DNA of 54,896 nucleotides from CAIZGX01 sp964430305 (GCA_964430305.1 CAYSEX010000007.1:1-54896); one strand, 5' to 3'; positions 1 through 8,189 are shown, counted from the stretch's first letter. Notes: generated from the letters alone by a model not told the origin. Program-made: numbers and translations.

Positions 1-1042
1 TGTTGATTAGAACAATGCTTGTTCCTTTCTTGCCTGCACGAGCCGTACGACCACTGCGGTGTGTGTAGTTTTCTATTTCATCTGGTAGATTGTACTGTAT
101 AACGTGTGTTACATCATTCACGTCAATACCTCTTGCAGCCACATCAGTAGCAACCAACATTTGAAGCGCTCTGTTTCTGTAGCGTTTCATTACATGGTCA
201 CGTTGCGATTGTGATAAATCACCGTGAAGAGCATCTGCGTTATAGCCGTCTTTGATTAGCGCATCGGCAATTTGCTGTGTTTCCGCTTTAGTTCTGCAGA
301 ATACAATGGCGAAAATATCAGGGTTGTAATCGGCGATGCGTTTTAAAACCAAGTATTTATCGCGCTGATGCGTTAGATAGTAAACGTGTTCTATGTTTTC
401 GTTTCCCGAATTTTTCTCACCCGCTGTAATTTCTACAGGGCTAGTCATGTAGTTTTTAGCTATGCGAGAAACCTCTGCGGGCATGGTTGCCGAGAACAAC
501 CACGTTTGTTTTTCTTCTGGTGTTTCAGATAGTATAGCATCAAGATCATCTTTGAATCCCATATGAAGCATTTCATCGGCTTCATCGAGAACAACAAAAT
601 CAACTTGACTTAAGTCAATAACGCCTCGTTCAATAAGGTCAACTGTTCTACCGGGTGTTCCAACCAAGATTTGAGCGCCTTTGCGTATGTCGCGAATTTG
701 TCCTTCTATACTTGCACCGCCATAAACGGCAACCACATGGGCACCATGCGTTTGTGCCGCAAATTTGGAAAGGTCATTTGTAATTTGAATGCAGAGCTCT
801 CTTGTAGGGGCCAACACAAAAGCTTGTGTTTTTCTATTGTTAAAGTCGAGTAACTCCATTAAAGGCAGGCCAAAAGCTGCTGTTTTGCCGGTTCCTGTTT
901 GAGCAAGTGCCACGAGGTCTGATGTACCCGTTAGCAAGTGAGGAATAGCCTGTTGTTGAATGGGGGTTGGATTTTCAAATCCAAGGTCAGCAATAGCTGA
1001 CAGAACGGGTTTAGAAAGCCCGAGTTCCTGAAAGGTTATCAT
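1..1042 (-). CDS. DEAD-box ATP-dependent RNA helicase (3' end beyond window)
   Basis: RNA helicase of superfamily 2, likely acting in ribosome assembly or mRNA turnover. The reading frame starts with ATG at 1042 (MITFQELGLSKPVL) and stays open to the window edge, so about 347 residues are seen and the C-terminus is missing. Visible motifs in order: a Q motif (FENPTPIQQQAIP), Walker A AQTGTGKT, PTREL, VGTPGR, the DEAD box as VLDEADEM, SAT, then the second RecA domain with VATDVAARGID and the HRSGRTARAG motif close to the cut edge. It is transcribed alone; a terminator of the upstream operon lies at 1134-1156. Family assignment is secure; which paralogue (DeaD/CsdA, RhlE or other) cannot be said without the C-terminal tail. 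Confidence 0.93.
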   Translation of the reverse strand, partial: MITFQELGLSKPVLSAIADLGFENPTPIQQQAIPHLLTGTSDLVALAQTGTGKTAAFGLPLMELLDFNNRKTQAFVLAPTRELCIQITNDLSKFAAQTHGAHVVAVYGGASIEGQIRDIRKGAQILVGTPGRTVDLIERGVIDLSQVDFVVLDEADEMLHMGFKDDLDAILSETPEEKQTWLFSATMPAEVSRIAKNYMTSPVEITAGEKNSGNENIEHVYYLTHQRDKYLVLKRIADYNPDIFAIVFCRTKAETQQIADALIKDGYNADALHGDLSQSQRDHVMKRYRNRALQMLVATDVAARGIDVNDVTHVIQYNLPDEIENYTHRSGRTARAGKKGTSIVLIN

Positions 1043-1133
1043 AAATTGTAGTTTTAGTGCCGATTCGGTTTGAATTCAACAACTACAATCCTTCGTTCAA
1101 ATGCTGTATACGCCAACAGCCAAGGAAAAGATG

Positions 1134-1156
1134 AAAAACCCGCCCCAAAAGGCGGG
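1134..1156 (-). terminator. Rho-independent terminator of the SMC/exported-protein operon
   Basis: On the minus strand the arms CCCGCC and GGCGGG (1139-1144 with 1151-1156) enclose a six-base loop and are followed by a run of five T. It sits 45 bases after the stop of the last gene of the SMC operon and before the DEAD-box helicase gene. Confidence 0.8.
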
Positions 1157-1200
1157 GCAAATGTAATGCATCTTTTCCAAAGTTGTTAATAAAATGTGAA

Positions 1201-1641
1201 TTACTTAGCTTGCATGCCTAATTTCAAGATGGCAGACCCGAATTTACAATCTAATTTTTGCATTTCGGCGAGTACTGTTTTCATGCTTTCCTCTTCATCG
1301 AAAGTGTAGGCATTGTCATATTTTTTTTCCAGTTCATTCATACATGCACTGAACTCACCTTTGTCGTTTTCAATTTCGTTAACCACTTTCATATCTGCCA
1401 TGATTGCTAACATTTCTTCCATTTCCATAGCTTCAAGTTTTTCTGTCATGGCTTGTTCTGGATTTGGAGCGTCAGTTGTTTCTATTACAAGCTTAACGAA
1501 CTCGGGACTTAATTGTTTTTCAAGTTGAGAGGTACATCCGCAAACATCTGCAGCCACTTCTTTTTCTTGGTTCATATTGCAACTAGAGCTTGCGAAAATT
1601 CCTGCAGCGGCAAATAGTGCGAGAATGATGTTTTTTTTCAT
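1201..1641 (-). CDS. Small exported lipoprotein, paralogue of the gene upstream
   Basis: Function unknown. It encodes 146 residues with a lipoprotein signal peptide whose lipobox-like end is SSSC (Cys21), so the mature protein is probably membrane-anchored. Beyond the anchor it keeps four cysteines: a VCxCTS motif at Cys34/Cys36, Cys100 and Cys132. The same four cysteines, an LSPxF motif after the first pair and a C-terminal C(K/E)F...GM segment occur in the preceding gene (1670-2137), so the two arose by tandem duplication. The fold looks helical and acidic. It is the last gene of the SMC-kleisin-KITE operon, 28 bases after its paralogue, and is followed by a strong terminator. I do not recognise a named family. 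Confidence 0.8.
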   Translation of the reverse strand: MKKNIILALFAAAGIFASSSCNMNQEKEVAADVCGCTSQLEKQLSPEFVKLVIETTDAPNPEQAMTEKLEAMEMEEMLAIMADMKVVNEIENDKGEFSACMNELEKKYDNAYTFDEEESMKTVLAEMQKLDCKFGSAILKLGMQAK

Positions 1642-1669
1642 TTTGGTTAATTTAAGTTTTTAAAATTTG

Positions 1670-2137
1670 TTATTGTTCATTGCTTGAAATCTCCATTCCG
1701 AACTGCATTAAGGCAGCTGCGAATTCGCATTGGATTTCATAAAGTTCCATCATCATTAATTCATAGGAAGCAGGTGTATCTACGCCTGTACCTGCAAAAT
1801 TCATCTCCATTTTATGAATGCACTGCATGAACGGTTTTCCTTCTTGCCCCATTTCTTCAATAACAGCCAAATCACGAGCTGCTTGTTCGGGGTTGTTATT
1901 AATGAAAAGTACCATGGCATTTTCCCATTCTTCGTAGGTATCTGCCAAAATTTTAAAACTCACAATATCTTGGAATTGTGGGCTAAGTCTGTTTTGGACT
2001 ATGCTAGTGCATTCACATACAGCTACAGCGCCGTCATGTATAAGTGCATGAGATATTGCTCCATTTGAATTATTGGTTGGTTGGGCAAAAGCACAAATTC
2101 CCAATGAAAGGAAAAAAAGTGTGATTAAATTTTTCAT
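1670..2137 (-). CDS. Exported four-cysteine protein translationally coupled to the KITE gene
   Basis: Unknown function, 155 residues. An N-terminal signal peptide ends near CAFAQ (residues 1-19); there is no convincing lipobox at the cleavage site, so this copy is probably periplasmic or secreted rather than lipidated. Conserved cysteines are Cys41/Cys43 (VCECTS), Cys106 and Cys137, matching the downstream paralogue. Its ATG overlaps the TGA stop of the KITE-like gene (ATGA, 2134-2137), so translation is coupled to the SMC complex genes. That makes chance neighbourhood less likely, but why an exported protein would be made with a DNA-bound complex is unclear. Confidence 0.78.
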   Translation of the reverse strand: MKNLITLFFLSLGICAFAQPTNNSNGAISHALIHDGAVAVCECTSIVQNRLSPQFQDIVSFKILADTYEEWENAMVLFINNNPEQAARDLAVIEEMGQEGKPFMQCIHKMEMNFAGTGVDTPASYELMMMELYEIQCEFAAALMQFGMEISSNEQ

Positions 2138-2682
2138 GTTGTTTCAGTTTCTGTTTGTTCAGTTTCACCTTTCATTCGCTTTAACGCAAGGTCTTTCGCA
2201 AAATCAACGAAAACTTTGTACGCTTGTGTGAAAGTAAAACGGTCTTCAAACGTTTTAAAGATAATGTTTCTTCGTGACATACCATTCAAAAGCGTTCTTC
2301 TGCTTTCAGCATCTTTTAATGTTTTATTACTCTCAATGAGATCAATGAAAGAACTGTTGTCAAAGTACTGATCAATTTCTTCGAAATTGAATTCGTGATA
2401 ATCAAATGCATCTGTAAAGTTTTTTCCATCTCTGTCTAATTCATATGCGAGAATAGCCACGAAGATGCTTACGTCGCGAGAAAAATTTTCTTGTGTGTCT
2501 TTGCTTAACAAATAGTAATAGTCAGGCTTCATGACCAACTCCAGGTCGAATGAAACTTTGAAAAATTCAGCATAGAATTTTTCATTTTCTTTTAGACTAT
2601 TGAAATGTTCTTCATTGCTCAGCAGGAATTTACCTCCCATGAGCTCTTCCACGATGCGTCTATGATGTGTAGGGTATACCAT
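2134..2682 (-). CDS. MukE/MksE-like (KITE) subunit of an SMC complex
   Basis: Likely the KITE (tandem winged-helix) subunit that binds the kleisin of an SMC complex. It has 182 residues, close to JetB/MksE sizes. Seen: an N-terminal segment HRRIVEELMGGKFLL, a middle YYYLLS followed by a long helix ending AILAYELDRDG, and a basic C-terminal winged-helix-like region (RRNIIFKTFEDRFTF) with a Glu/Thr-rich tail. The pattern of a YY(Y/F)L strand followed by a helix with Leu/Glu spacing resembles MukE and DUF4194 proteins. Its ATG follows the kleisin stop by one base, and its stop overlaps the next ATG. The family call rests mainly on position in the operon and general pattern; a profile-profile search would settle it. 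Confidence 0.65.
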   Translation of the reverse strand: MVYPTHHRRIVEELMGGKFLLSNEEHFNSLKENEKFYAEFFKVSFDLELVMKPDYYYLLSKDTQENFSRDVSIFVAILAYELDRDGKNFTDAFDYHEFNFEEIDQYFDNSSFIDLIESNKTLKDAESRRTLLNGMSRRNIIFKTFEDRFTFTQAYKVFVDFAKDLALKRMKGETEQTETETT

Positions 2683-2683
2683 A

Positions 2684-3880
2684 TTAAATTTTACTTGCGG
2701 GTTCTACTTTTAATTTAGGAACAGATAGCTTTGATGTTGTTGTTTTGATTTCAATACGCTCGCCTTTTTTCGAGTAATCTATTTGTAAATCTTCATCGAA
2801 AAGAAGCCCCGTAACTGCAAAGTATTTTTCAGTTTCAATTTCAGAGAAATCTTTTTTCAATGCTTTGAAACACCAAGTGAAGAAGTCATTTACAGGCATG
2901 TTTTCAGCTAATTTTTCTTTGAAAAGTGTTCTGTCAAAGATCCATTTATCGAAGTCGCTTACACCTTCCTCAACAATAACAGGACCTTCCACCTGGAACT
3001 GTTCGAAAAACTCGCGCACTTTGAAGTACATGTCTTTGGCGTAAACCATGGTTCTTGAACCTTTCAAAAGAGGAGGAGTTTCAACCTTATAGGGGTTTCT
3101 TAAAAATTCAATGAACCCGGTGAGAATGAGAGATTCTGTTCGTATTCTTTCCAGTAGAGGAAGTAATTCATTGGTTAGAATTTTCGATTGCTTCAATAAA
3201 TCTTGGTTGGTTTGAATCAGTTGAACGTAAAGTCTTTCGTATTCATTGCGAATGGTTTCATCTGAATAATCCAATCTTTTTCTATTGGCATATTCTGAAA
3301 CTTCAACCAATTTGCTTGTTACAGACTCACTGTGATTTACGTCGAGAATTCTATTTAAGGGGAGAATGTAGTATTCAATCCAGAAACTTGCTTTATTGAC
3401 TTTTTCCCGGTATTGCACACGATCAATATTCGATTTCAAGTCGCGAGTTTCGCTGAGTAGGCGGAATGCATTTCGTTCCACTAGGTCCACGAATTCTCTT
3501 ACTTGACCGCTTAGATTTTTTATACGCTCAATAAGAATGTCTCGGTCGTGAATTTCACTTTTTCTAATTTTCAGAAAAAGTTCGGCTATAGCGCCTTTAT
3601 ATTTTTCAATGGTTTCAGGAAGTAGCGGTTTGAATTCAAACAGCAAAAATTCCATGAGTTTGAAATAGACATCTCGCATTTCATAATCGCCACCTACGGC
3701 CCGAATGACCCGATATTCGCGTAAACGCGATTTCATTTGAGGTCCGTGTTTATGGCATATCATGTCATAAACTTCTTTTGTTATGATGCCGTCTTGTTGC
3801 TGATATTCAAACAAGTCGCGCACCACATCGAAATAGGTGTTTAAGAAATTGAGAATGGTCCGTGGTTCGGCTTTAATCAT
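2684..3880 (-). CDS. MukF/MksF-like kleisin of an SMC complex
   Basis: Likely the kleisin that bridges the SMC heads. It has 398 residues: an N-terminal helical winged-helix-like domain (about 1-95), a long helical middle (about 95-280) with charged heptad-like stretches, a linker, and a C-terminal winged-helix-like segment (about 325-398). This is the MukF/MksF/JetA layout, at the small end of the size range. The gene starts inside the stop region of a 34-codon gene (AATGATTAA, 8-base overlap) and is followed after one base by the KITE gene. No enzyme motif is present. The call is an inference from architecture and from the neighbouring SMC-like ATPase; direct sequence similarity to known MukF proteins is not obvious by eye. 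Confidence 0.65.
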   Translation of the reverse strand: MIKAEPRTILNFLNTYFDVVRDLFEYQQQDGIITKEVYDMICHKHGPQMKSRLREYRVIRAVGGDYEMRDVYFKLMEFLLFEFKPLLPETIEKYKGAIAELFLKIRKSEIHDRDILIERIKNLSGQVREFVDLVERNAFRLLSETRDLKSNIDRVQYREKVNKASFWIEYYILPLNRILDVNHSESVTSKLVEVSEYANRKRLDYSDETIRNEYERLYVQLIQTNQDLLKQSKILTNELLPLLERIRTESLILTGFIEFLRNPYKVETPPLLKGSRTMVYAKDMYFKVREFFEQFQVEGPVIVEEGVSDFDKWIFDRTLFKEKLAENMPVNDFFTWCFKALKKDFSEIETEKYFAVTGLLFDEDLQIDYSKKGERIEIKTTTSKLSVPKLKVEPASKI

Positions 3881-3977
3881 TTTCTTCGATTAGGTTGTAG
3901 TTGATTTTAACTTCTTCAATGGCGTTTACGTCATGCGGAAAAAGTGTTGCAAAGTCGGGTATGTTTGGATAATCCAT
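3873..3977 (-). CDS. 34-residue microprotein between SMC ATPase and kleisin genes
   Basis: A small open frame with ATG at 3977-3975 and TAA at 3875-3873 encodes 34 residues, beginning MDYPNIPDFATLF and ending NYNLIEEND. It starts two bases after the SMC stop codon (TAA, 3982-3980) and its last codons overlap the kleisin start, so it fills exactly the only gap in an otherwise overlapping operon. The peptide is acidic, proline-containing at the N-terminus and helix-prone at the end. No family is recognised. It could be a real subunit or inhibitor, a coupling peptide that delivers ribosomes from the SMC gene to the kleisin gene, or a chance frame; the tight fit at both ends favours translation. 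Confidence 0.55.
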   Translation of the reverse strand: MDYPNIPDFATLFPHDVNAIEEVKINYNLIEEND

Positions 3978-3979
3978 TT

Positions 3980-6643
3980 TTAGTTGTTGAGTAGATTAAG
4001 GTCTTCTCTTCGAACCGCGTGTTGCTTGTCGTTGAGATTGATTTTTCCTTTTGATCGGAAGATGAAATAATATTTGCTGAATCCATCATAAGGCTGCGGT
4101 GCAGCGAAGATGGGTAGGAAGTTATGCTCTTTGCAGAACTGAACCAATTGAGGTCTGTTGTGTTCGTCAATGGTACCAATCTCATCAATGAATAGGGCAA
4201 TTTTATTTTCTGGAGCTGAAATGGCTAGTCGATTAATAATTGCCATAACAATGACCAAACGAATCATACGGTCGGTACCATCAGACTCAACTTGCTCTTT
4301 TAAGTCAACTCGTTTTAATGTGCCTTTTACGTTTAAGTGCAGTTCAATATCGAATAGGTCTTCAAAGTCAATGGTTTTGCCAGAGTCTAGGTAAGAGTTT
4401 AGAATTTTTAAATCTTCGCCTTGCTCGAATTCGAATGCCAACTGTGCATTTAAATGTTCAATAGAGGCGATGCGTTCAAGATCGAAAAGGACACGCTTGT
4501 TGTCGACCAATTCAATGCGAAGTGATTCAATGTTTGAGATTCTTGTTTTTGCCAAACTCTCATTGAATCGGTTATAAACGAATGTTTTGAACTCTTCGTA
4601 GCGCTTGCGCAAGTTGAATGCAGGATTAGCAAATTGGGTGCTAATTGAAGCAAGAAGTCCATCAATACTTTTCTCTTTGTCTTGAATGCATGCAATTTCA
4701 TCTTCAAGATATTTGATAAACTCCTCTTCATCTGCCATTGCAGAGTTTGTTTTGAATCTGAGATGATCAAACATGCGGTCTTTATTCGATTTTAGCGTAT
4801 CTCTATCGCCATTCGACAGTTTAATTTTAGCATAAATTTCATCTAAAGATTCGGTGGTGTCATATTCTGTTGGAATAATTCCGAAAGTTTCTATTTCCGC
4901 TTTTCTTCGCTTCAATTCAATCAATCGTTCCTCGCTTCGGCGTGTTTCCTCTTTTAATGATTCAAGGAGTAATGATTTGTCTGAAATATCTTTTTTCAAT
5001 TTAGATAATTCATTTTCGCAAGCATCCTTTTCAGTTTTCATTTCACGAAGCACTTTGCCAACGGCATCAGCTTCTTTTTCCAATTTCGGCTTGTTTTTGA
5101 TCTTAGCTAATTTGCCTTTTACAATCTCAATTTCTTCAAGAATTTCAGAAAGTTCTTTTTGTGCTTGATCAAAATGAAGTGCAACAGCCCAAAGTTTTTC
5201 TAATTCACTTTTTTCTTTTTTGATTTCTGCAACTTCATCTTTCAATGATTTTACTGAAGGTATTTCAACGAGCGGAAGGTCTTTTGGAAGTTTTATCTCT
5301 CCGTCAAAAATGGTAAGTGTAGTGCCTGTTTTAGTAACCTTCTTCTTGACAAGGTTACTTGGTAAGGAAGCAAACTCTTGAGAGAATACGGTATTTAGAA
5401 TTTGACGAACATCATCTTTCGTAGTAATTTTTTGAATCAATTGGTCATCGTAATTCTTAATTTGGGCGTCCAGTTTAGCTATGGTATTATCCATTTTAGC
5501 CAACTTCATTTCCAATTGTTTTGAATCCAATTTTTGATTCTCAACCATGGTAATTCGAACCTCAGATTCTCTGCGTTTTGCGTCTAAGTTCAGCAGTGAT
5601 TCTTCGAGGAACTTTTTCGTTTCAAAAGACGCAATTTCGTCTAGTTGCGTTTGTAGTGCTATAAATTGTTTCTCTTGAATTTCAACTTCCAATTCACGCT
5701 TTCCAATTTCTCTATTCAGTTCCTCTTGTTTCGGTTTCAACTTTTCATTTAGAATGAGAAGTGTGCTTTGGTATTGCTTTTCCTTTTCTAATCTGTTGCT
5801 GTCTAGATTGTTGATGACGCCGTTGTATTGTTGGTCGAAAGCATACACCAAATCACTAACAATACGGGTTTTTGCACGGAAGAGATTCACCACTTCTCTG
5901 AACTCTTCAAACTCTTTCTGTATGCTCTTTACCGTTTTTATTTCATCGTTGATTCGCAACAAATCATTGATGTCTTTCTTGTTTTTTTGTGAGAAACTGA
6001 GCCCTTCATTTTCTCGGTTATCAGCAACAATTAAACTTTCTTTAAGGGTTTTGTTAGTGATCAGTTTTGAATTGATTAAATACCTATAGACCTTCGAGAA
6101 GTTGTTCGATAATCCATCGGTTCGAACGCTGTCTTCAAGCCAAATGGCGGCATCGTTCTTTCGTCCGCGAGCATATACGGTGTTGAATACCTCCGTTTTA
6201 CTCTTAAAAAGGTACAGCTCAATGCCATTGGCTTTGAATTCATCTTGAACTTCGTCCCATTTTCGAATGCGCTGGGTTGTTCCTTCTTTTTTGAAAAAAT
6301 AATCGGAAACATACTCAGAAGAAATTCGGAAATATTCCAACTCGCCATCGCTGTCACGTTTAACCATGATGCAGTAATTATTACCGCCTTTCATGACTTC
6401 AAAAATGATATAGCTTTGATTGTGTGTAGGGAAGTAGTGATGTATGGTTTCTTTATCACCTCTTCGTTGTCCAGAGAATGACATCTTCGAACCGTCTACA
6501 ATAAACAAGAAGTTCAAGGTGTAGATTAAGGTGGATTTACCCACGTTATTTGGACCAACCAATTGCAATGAATCACAATCGTCGAGCCTCATTTCAGCAT
6601 TCACATAGGTACTGGTATTGATACCAATAATTCGCGTTATCAT
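3980..6643 (-). CDS. SMC-like (MukB/MksB/JetC-type) ATPase
   Basis: Large coiled-coil ATPase, 887 residues, expected to form a dimer that embraces DNA with the kleisin and KITE partners encoded next. An N-terminal P-loop GPNNVGKST lies at residues 30-38. Coiled coil runs from about 230 to 415 and from about 465 to 690, separated by a short non-coil segment (about 420-465) that may be a reduced hinge. The C-terminal head has an unusual signature-like motif SDGTDRM (787-793) and a Walker B IALFIDE (815-821, Glu821 catalytic by analogy). The arms are shorter than in MukB (about 1480 residues). First gene of the operon, with a TAGATTTG promoter element upstream. RecF/SbcC-like ATPases are alternatives, but the partner genes favour MksB/JetC. 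Confidence 0.78.
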   Translation of the reverse strand: MITRIIGINTSTYVNAEMRLDDCDSLQLVGPNNVGKSTLIYTLNFLFIVDGSKMSFSGQRRGDKETIHHYFPTHNQSYIIFEVMKGGNNYCIMVKRDSDGELEYFRISSEYVSDYFFKKEGTTQRIRKWDEVQDEFKANGIELYLFKSKTEVFNTVYARGRKNDAAIWLEDSVRTDGLSNNFSKVYRYLINSKLITNKTLKESLIVADNRENEGLSFSQKNKKDINDLLRINDEIKTVKSIQKEFEEFREVVNLFRAKTRIVSDLVYAFDQQYNGVINNLDSNRLEKEKQYQSTLLILNEKLKPKQEELNREIGKRELEVEIQEKQFIALQTQLDEIASFETKKFLEESLLNLDAKRRESEVRITMVENQKLDSKQLEMKLAKMDNTIAKLDAQIKNYDDQLIQKITTKDDVRQILNTVFSQEFASLPSNLVKKKVTKTGTTLTIFDGEIKLPKDLPLVEIPSVKSLKDEVAEIKKEKSELEKLWAVALHFDQAQKELSEILEEIEIVKGKLAKIKNKPKLEKEADAVGKVLREMKTEKDACENELSKLKKDISDKSLLLESLKEETRRSEERLIELKRRKAEIETFGIIPTEYDTTESLDEIYAKIKLSNGDRDTLKSNKDRMFDHLRFKTNSAMADEEEFIKYLEDEIACIQDKEKSIDGLLASISTQFANPAFNLRKRYEEFKTFVYNRFNESLAKTRISNIESLRIELVDNKRVLFDLERIASIEHLNAQLAFEFEQGEDLKILNSYLDSGKTIDFEDLFDIELHLNVKGTLKRVDLKEQVESDGTDRMIRLVIVMAIINRLAISAPENKIALFIDEIGTIDEHNRPQLVQFCKEHNFLPIFAAPQPYDGFSKYYFIFRSKGKINLNDKQHAVRREDLNLLNN

Positions 6644-6662
6644 AGAAAAATGTTTAGGTTTC

Positions 6663-6675
6663 GGAGCATGGCTCC
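6663..6675 (-). promoter_or_regulatory. Short inverted repeat in the SMC operon leader
   Basis: GGAGC and GCTCC (6663-6667 and 6671-6675) flank three bases, between the predicted promoter and the SMC start codon. It could be a small RNA hairpin or an operator half-site pair. Too short to be sure. Confidence 0.3.
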
Positions 6676-6682
6676 TAACTCA

Positions 6683-6713
6683 CAAATCTAATTGTCCGCT
6701 TGTGGGTGTGAAA
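6683..6713 (-). promoter_or_regulatory. Bacteroidota-type promoter of the SMC operon
   Basis: On the minus strand TAGATTTG (6690-6683) matches the -7 consensus TAnnTTTG in every fixed base. A TTTC lies 19 bases upstream (6713-6710), one mismatch from the TTTG -33 element. The implied transcript starts about 35 bases before the SMC ATG. This makes the SMC genes a unit separate from tadA, which ends at 6753. Confidence 0.55.
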
Positions 6714-6752
6714 GCAATGTTAATAAAAGTGGATAAAAAGCATTAATTGCTG

Positions 6753-7208
6753 TTAACCTCGCTTTTTCGAGAAAAAGGAGGTGAGTAGACTACTGCACTC
6801 ATTTTCTAGAACACCAGATTTTATCTGTGTTTTGGGGTGTATTATTTTTCGATCGGGGCTTTCGAAGATAGAATATCCTCTTTTCAAGTCAGACGCTCCG
6901 AAAACAATTCGGCCAATTCGGGTGTTATATGCAGCTCCAGCGCACATGACGCAAGGTTCCAATGTTACGTACAAGGTGCATGGAATCAGCGATTTGCCGT
7001 TCAAATGTTCTGATGCAGCTGTGAAAGCTTGCATTTCTGCATGAGCAGTAAAATCATGCAAGCGTTCAACTAAATTATGACCCCGGGCTACAATTTTTCC
7101 GTCGGCCACAATAACGCATCCAACAGGCACTTCATCTGCTTCCATAGCATATTCCGCCTCTTTTAAGGCCTGCTTCATAAAATGAACGTCTATTTCTTCC
7201 TGAGTCAT
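6753..7208 (-). CDS. tadA: tRNA-specific adenosine deaminase TadA
   Basis: Deaminates adenosine 34 of tRNA-Arg(ACG) to inosine. I choose the ATG at 7208, giving 151 residues starting MTQEEIDVHF, because it overlaps the upstream glycosyltransferase stop as ATGA and matches TadA length; an earlier ATG at 7319 would overlap that gene by 115 bases. Zinc-site and catalytic residues are visible: His56 and Glu58 in TAHAEMQ, and Cys86 and Cys89 in TLEPCVMC. The flanking EVPVGCVIV and RIGRIVFGA segments are typical of TadA rather than of guanine or dCMP deaminases. Cytoplasmic. Last gene of the run that includes the glycosyltransferase and probably the PDZ and GH13 genes. Confidence 0.93.
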   Translation of the reverse strand: MTQEEIDVHFMKQALKEAEYAMEADEVPVGCVIVADGKIVARGHNLVERLHDFTAHAEMQAFTAASEHLNGKSLIPCTLYVTLEPCVMCAGAAYNTRIGRIVFGASDLKRGYSIFESPDRKIIHPKTQIKSGVLENECSSLLTSFFSKKRG

Positions 7209-8188
7209 GACTGCGATTTGATTTGCGAAATTAAATATTCCGTGCTGAGGTGTATTTGATCTGTGCAGGGAAACTGAAATTGTACATTCCAATACATGCC
7301 TAAATATTCTTGTTCCCATTGTCCTCTGGTAGGGATGAGAATGGCCTTTTTGTTCAATCCGTGCAATTCCATCAGTGTGGTGTATCCACTTCGTGTAATA
7401 ATGAGTTTTGCTTGCTTTAAAACGGTTAGTTTATCTTGTGTATTTAAAAACCCCAAAAGATGAACATTCAATTTTTCTACTTTGATGTTACAATGACCTA
7501 CTATATGAAGGGCAAAATCGATGGGCCACAGGTCATGAATCAGCTGGGCCAATTGAGATCGCTGTGGCTCTGGGCCCGATAAAAAAAGTACATGTTCGCA
7601 ATTGTAATTGAAAGTTGAATTGTCATGAAATTCAGGTGTTAAAGGACCAACGAATGTCACGTTTAAATTCGAAGAAGTTGACAATTTTCCAGCCAGTCGG
7701 GGAGTATTCTCAAAATCGGGTATTTCAATTCGGTTGAAATTACTCAAACGCTTATTCAATGCCCATTGGGCTATATTTCTCCAAGGCCATGGTCCTTGTA
7801 AAGACAATTGATGAGTGAGCAGGATAGAAGGGACGTGTGATGAAAAAAAACCGTATCGGTTATCAGAGTAGATGAGGTCTACCGAATTGTTTTTAATGAA
7901 TTCATTTACCCAAAGTGATTCCTTTGACCAGTTTTTTTGAAATTGTTTGTTGCGTTTGGCTAAAAAAAGCATTTCAAAAGAAATGCCTTTCAATTCAATC
8001 TTGTTGTCTGGTAATTCAGGGATAATTTCTAATTCAGGTTGAAGTTGTGACCACAAGTCAAACTGATTTTTCGAACATGCAATGGTAATTTTGTTTCCGG
8101 ATTGTAAAAAATGATTCACCCGAATGTTTGTTCGGGTAACGTGACCATATCCCCAATCGAGGGCTGAAACAAGAATGTGTTGCTGCAA
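7205..8188 (-). CDS. Glycosyltransferase of the MurG/GT28-like GT-B fold
   Basis: Probable nucleotide-sugar dependent glycosyltransferase of unknown acceptor, 327 residues. The N-terminus has a HILVSALDWGYGHVTR segment, with the GHVTR loop (about residues 16-19) in the place of the GGH motif of MurG-type enzymes. The C-terminal half has LIITRSGYTTLMEL and an IPTRGQWEQEYLG segment, equivalent to the donor-binding SG...T..E and the glutamine loop of GT28/GT1 proteins. No transmembrane helix is seen, so it should be cytoplasmic or peripheral. It starts two bases from the end of the PDZ gene and overlaps tadA by four bases. The exact product cannot be told from sequence alone. Confidence 0.75.
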   Translation of the reverse strand: MQQHILVSALDWGYGHVTRTNIRVNHFLQSGNKITIACSKNQFDLWSQLQPELEIIPELPDNKIELKGISFEMLFLAKRNKQFQKNWSKESLWVNEFIKNNSVDLIYSDNRYGFFSSHVPSILLTHQLSLQGPWPWRNIAQWALNKRLSNFNRIEIPDFENTPRLAGKLSTSSNLNVTFVGPLTPEFHDNSTFNYNCEHVLFLSGPEPQRSQLAQLIHDLWPIDFALHIVGHCNIKVEKLNVHLLGFLNTQDKLTVLKQAKLIITRSGYTTLMELHGLNKKAILIPTRGQWEQEYLGMYWNVQFQFPCTDQIHLSTEYLISQIKSQS

Positions 8189-8189
8189 T

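Noticed and set aside
3873..6643. Complete Wadjet (JetABCD) defence system
   Set aside because: No JetD-like toprim nuclease gene is found before or after the operon; the flanks are tadA and exported proteins.
7209..7319. Longer tadA start at 7319
   Set aside because: It would overlap the glycosyltransferase gene by 115 bases and add residues unlike TadA; the ATGA-overlapping start at 7208 fits.
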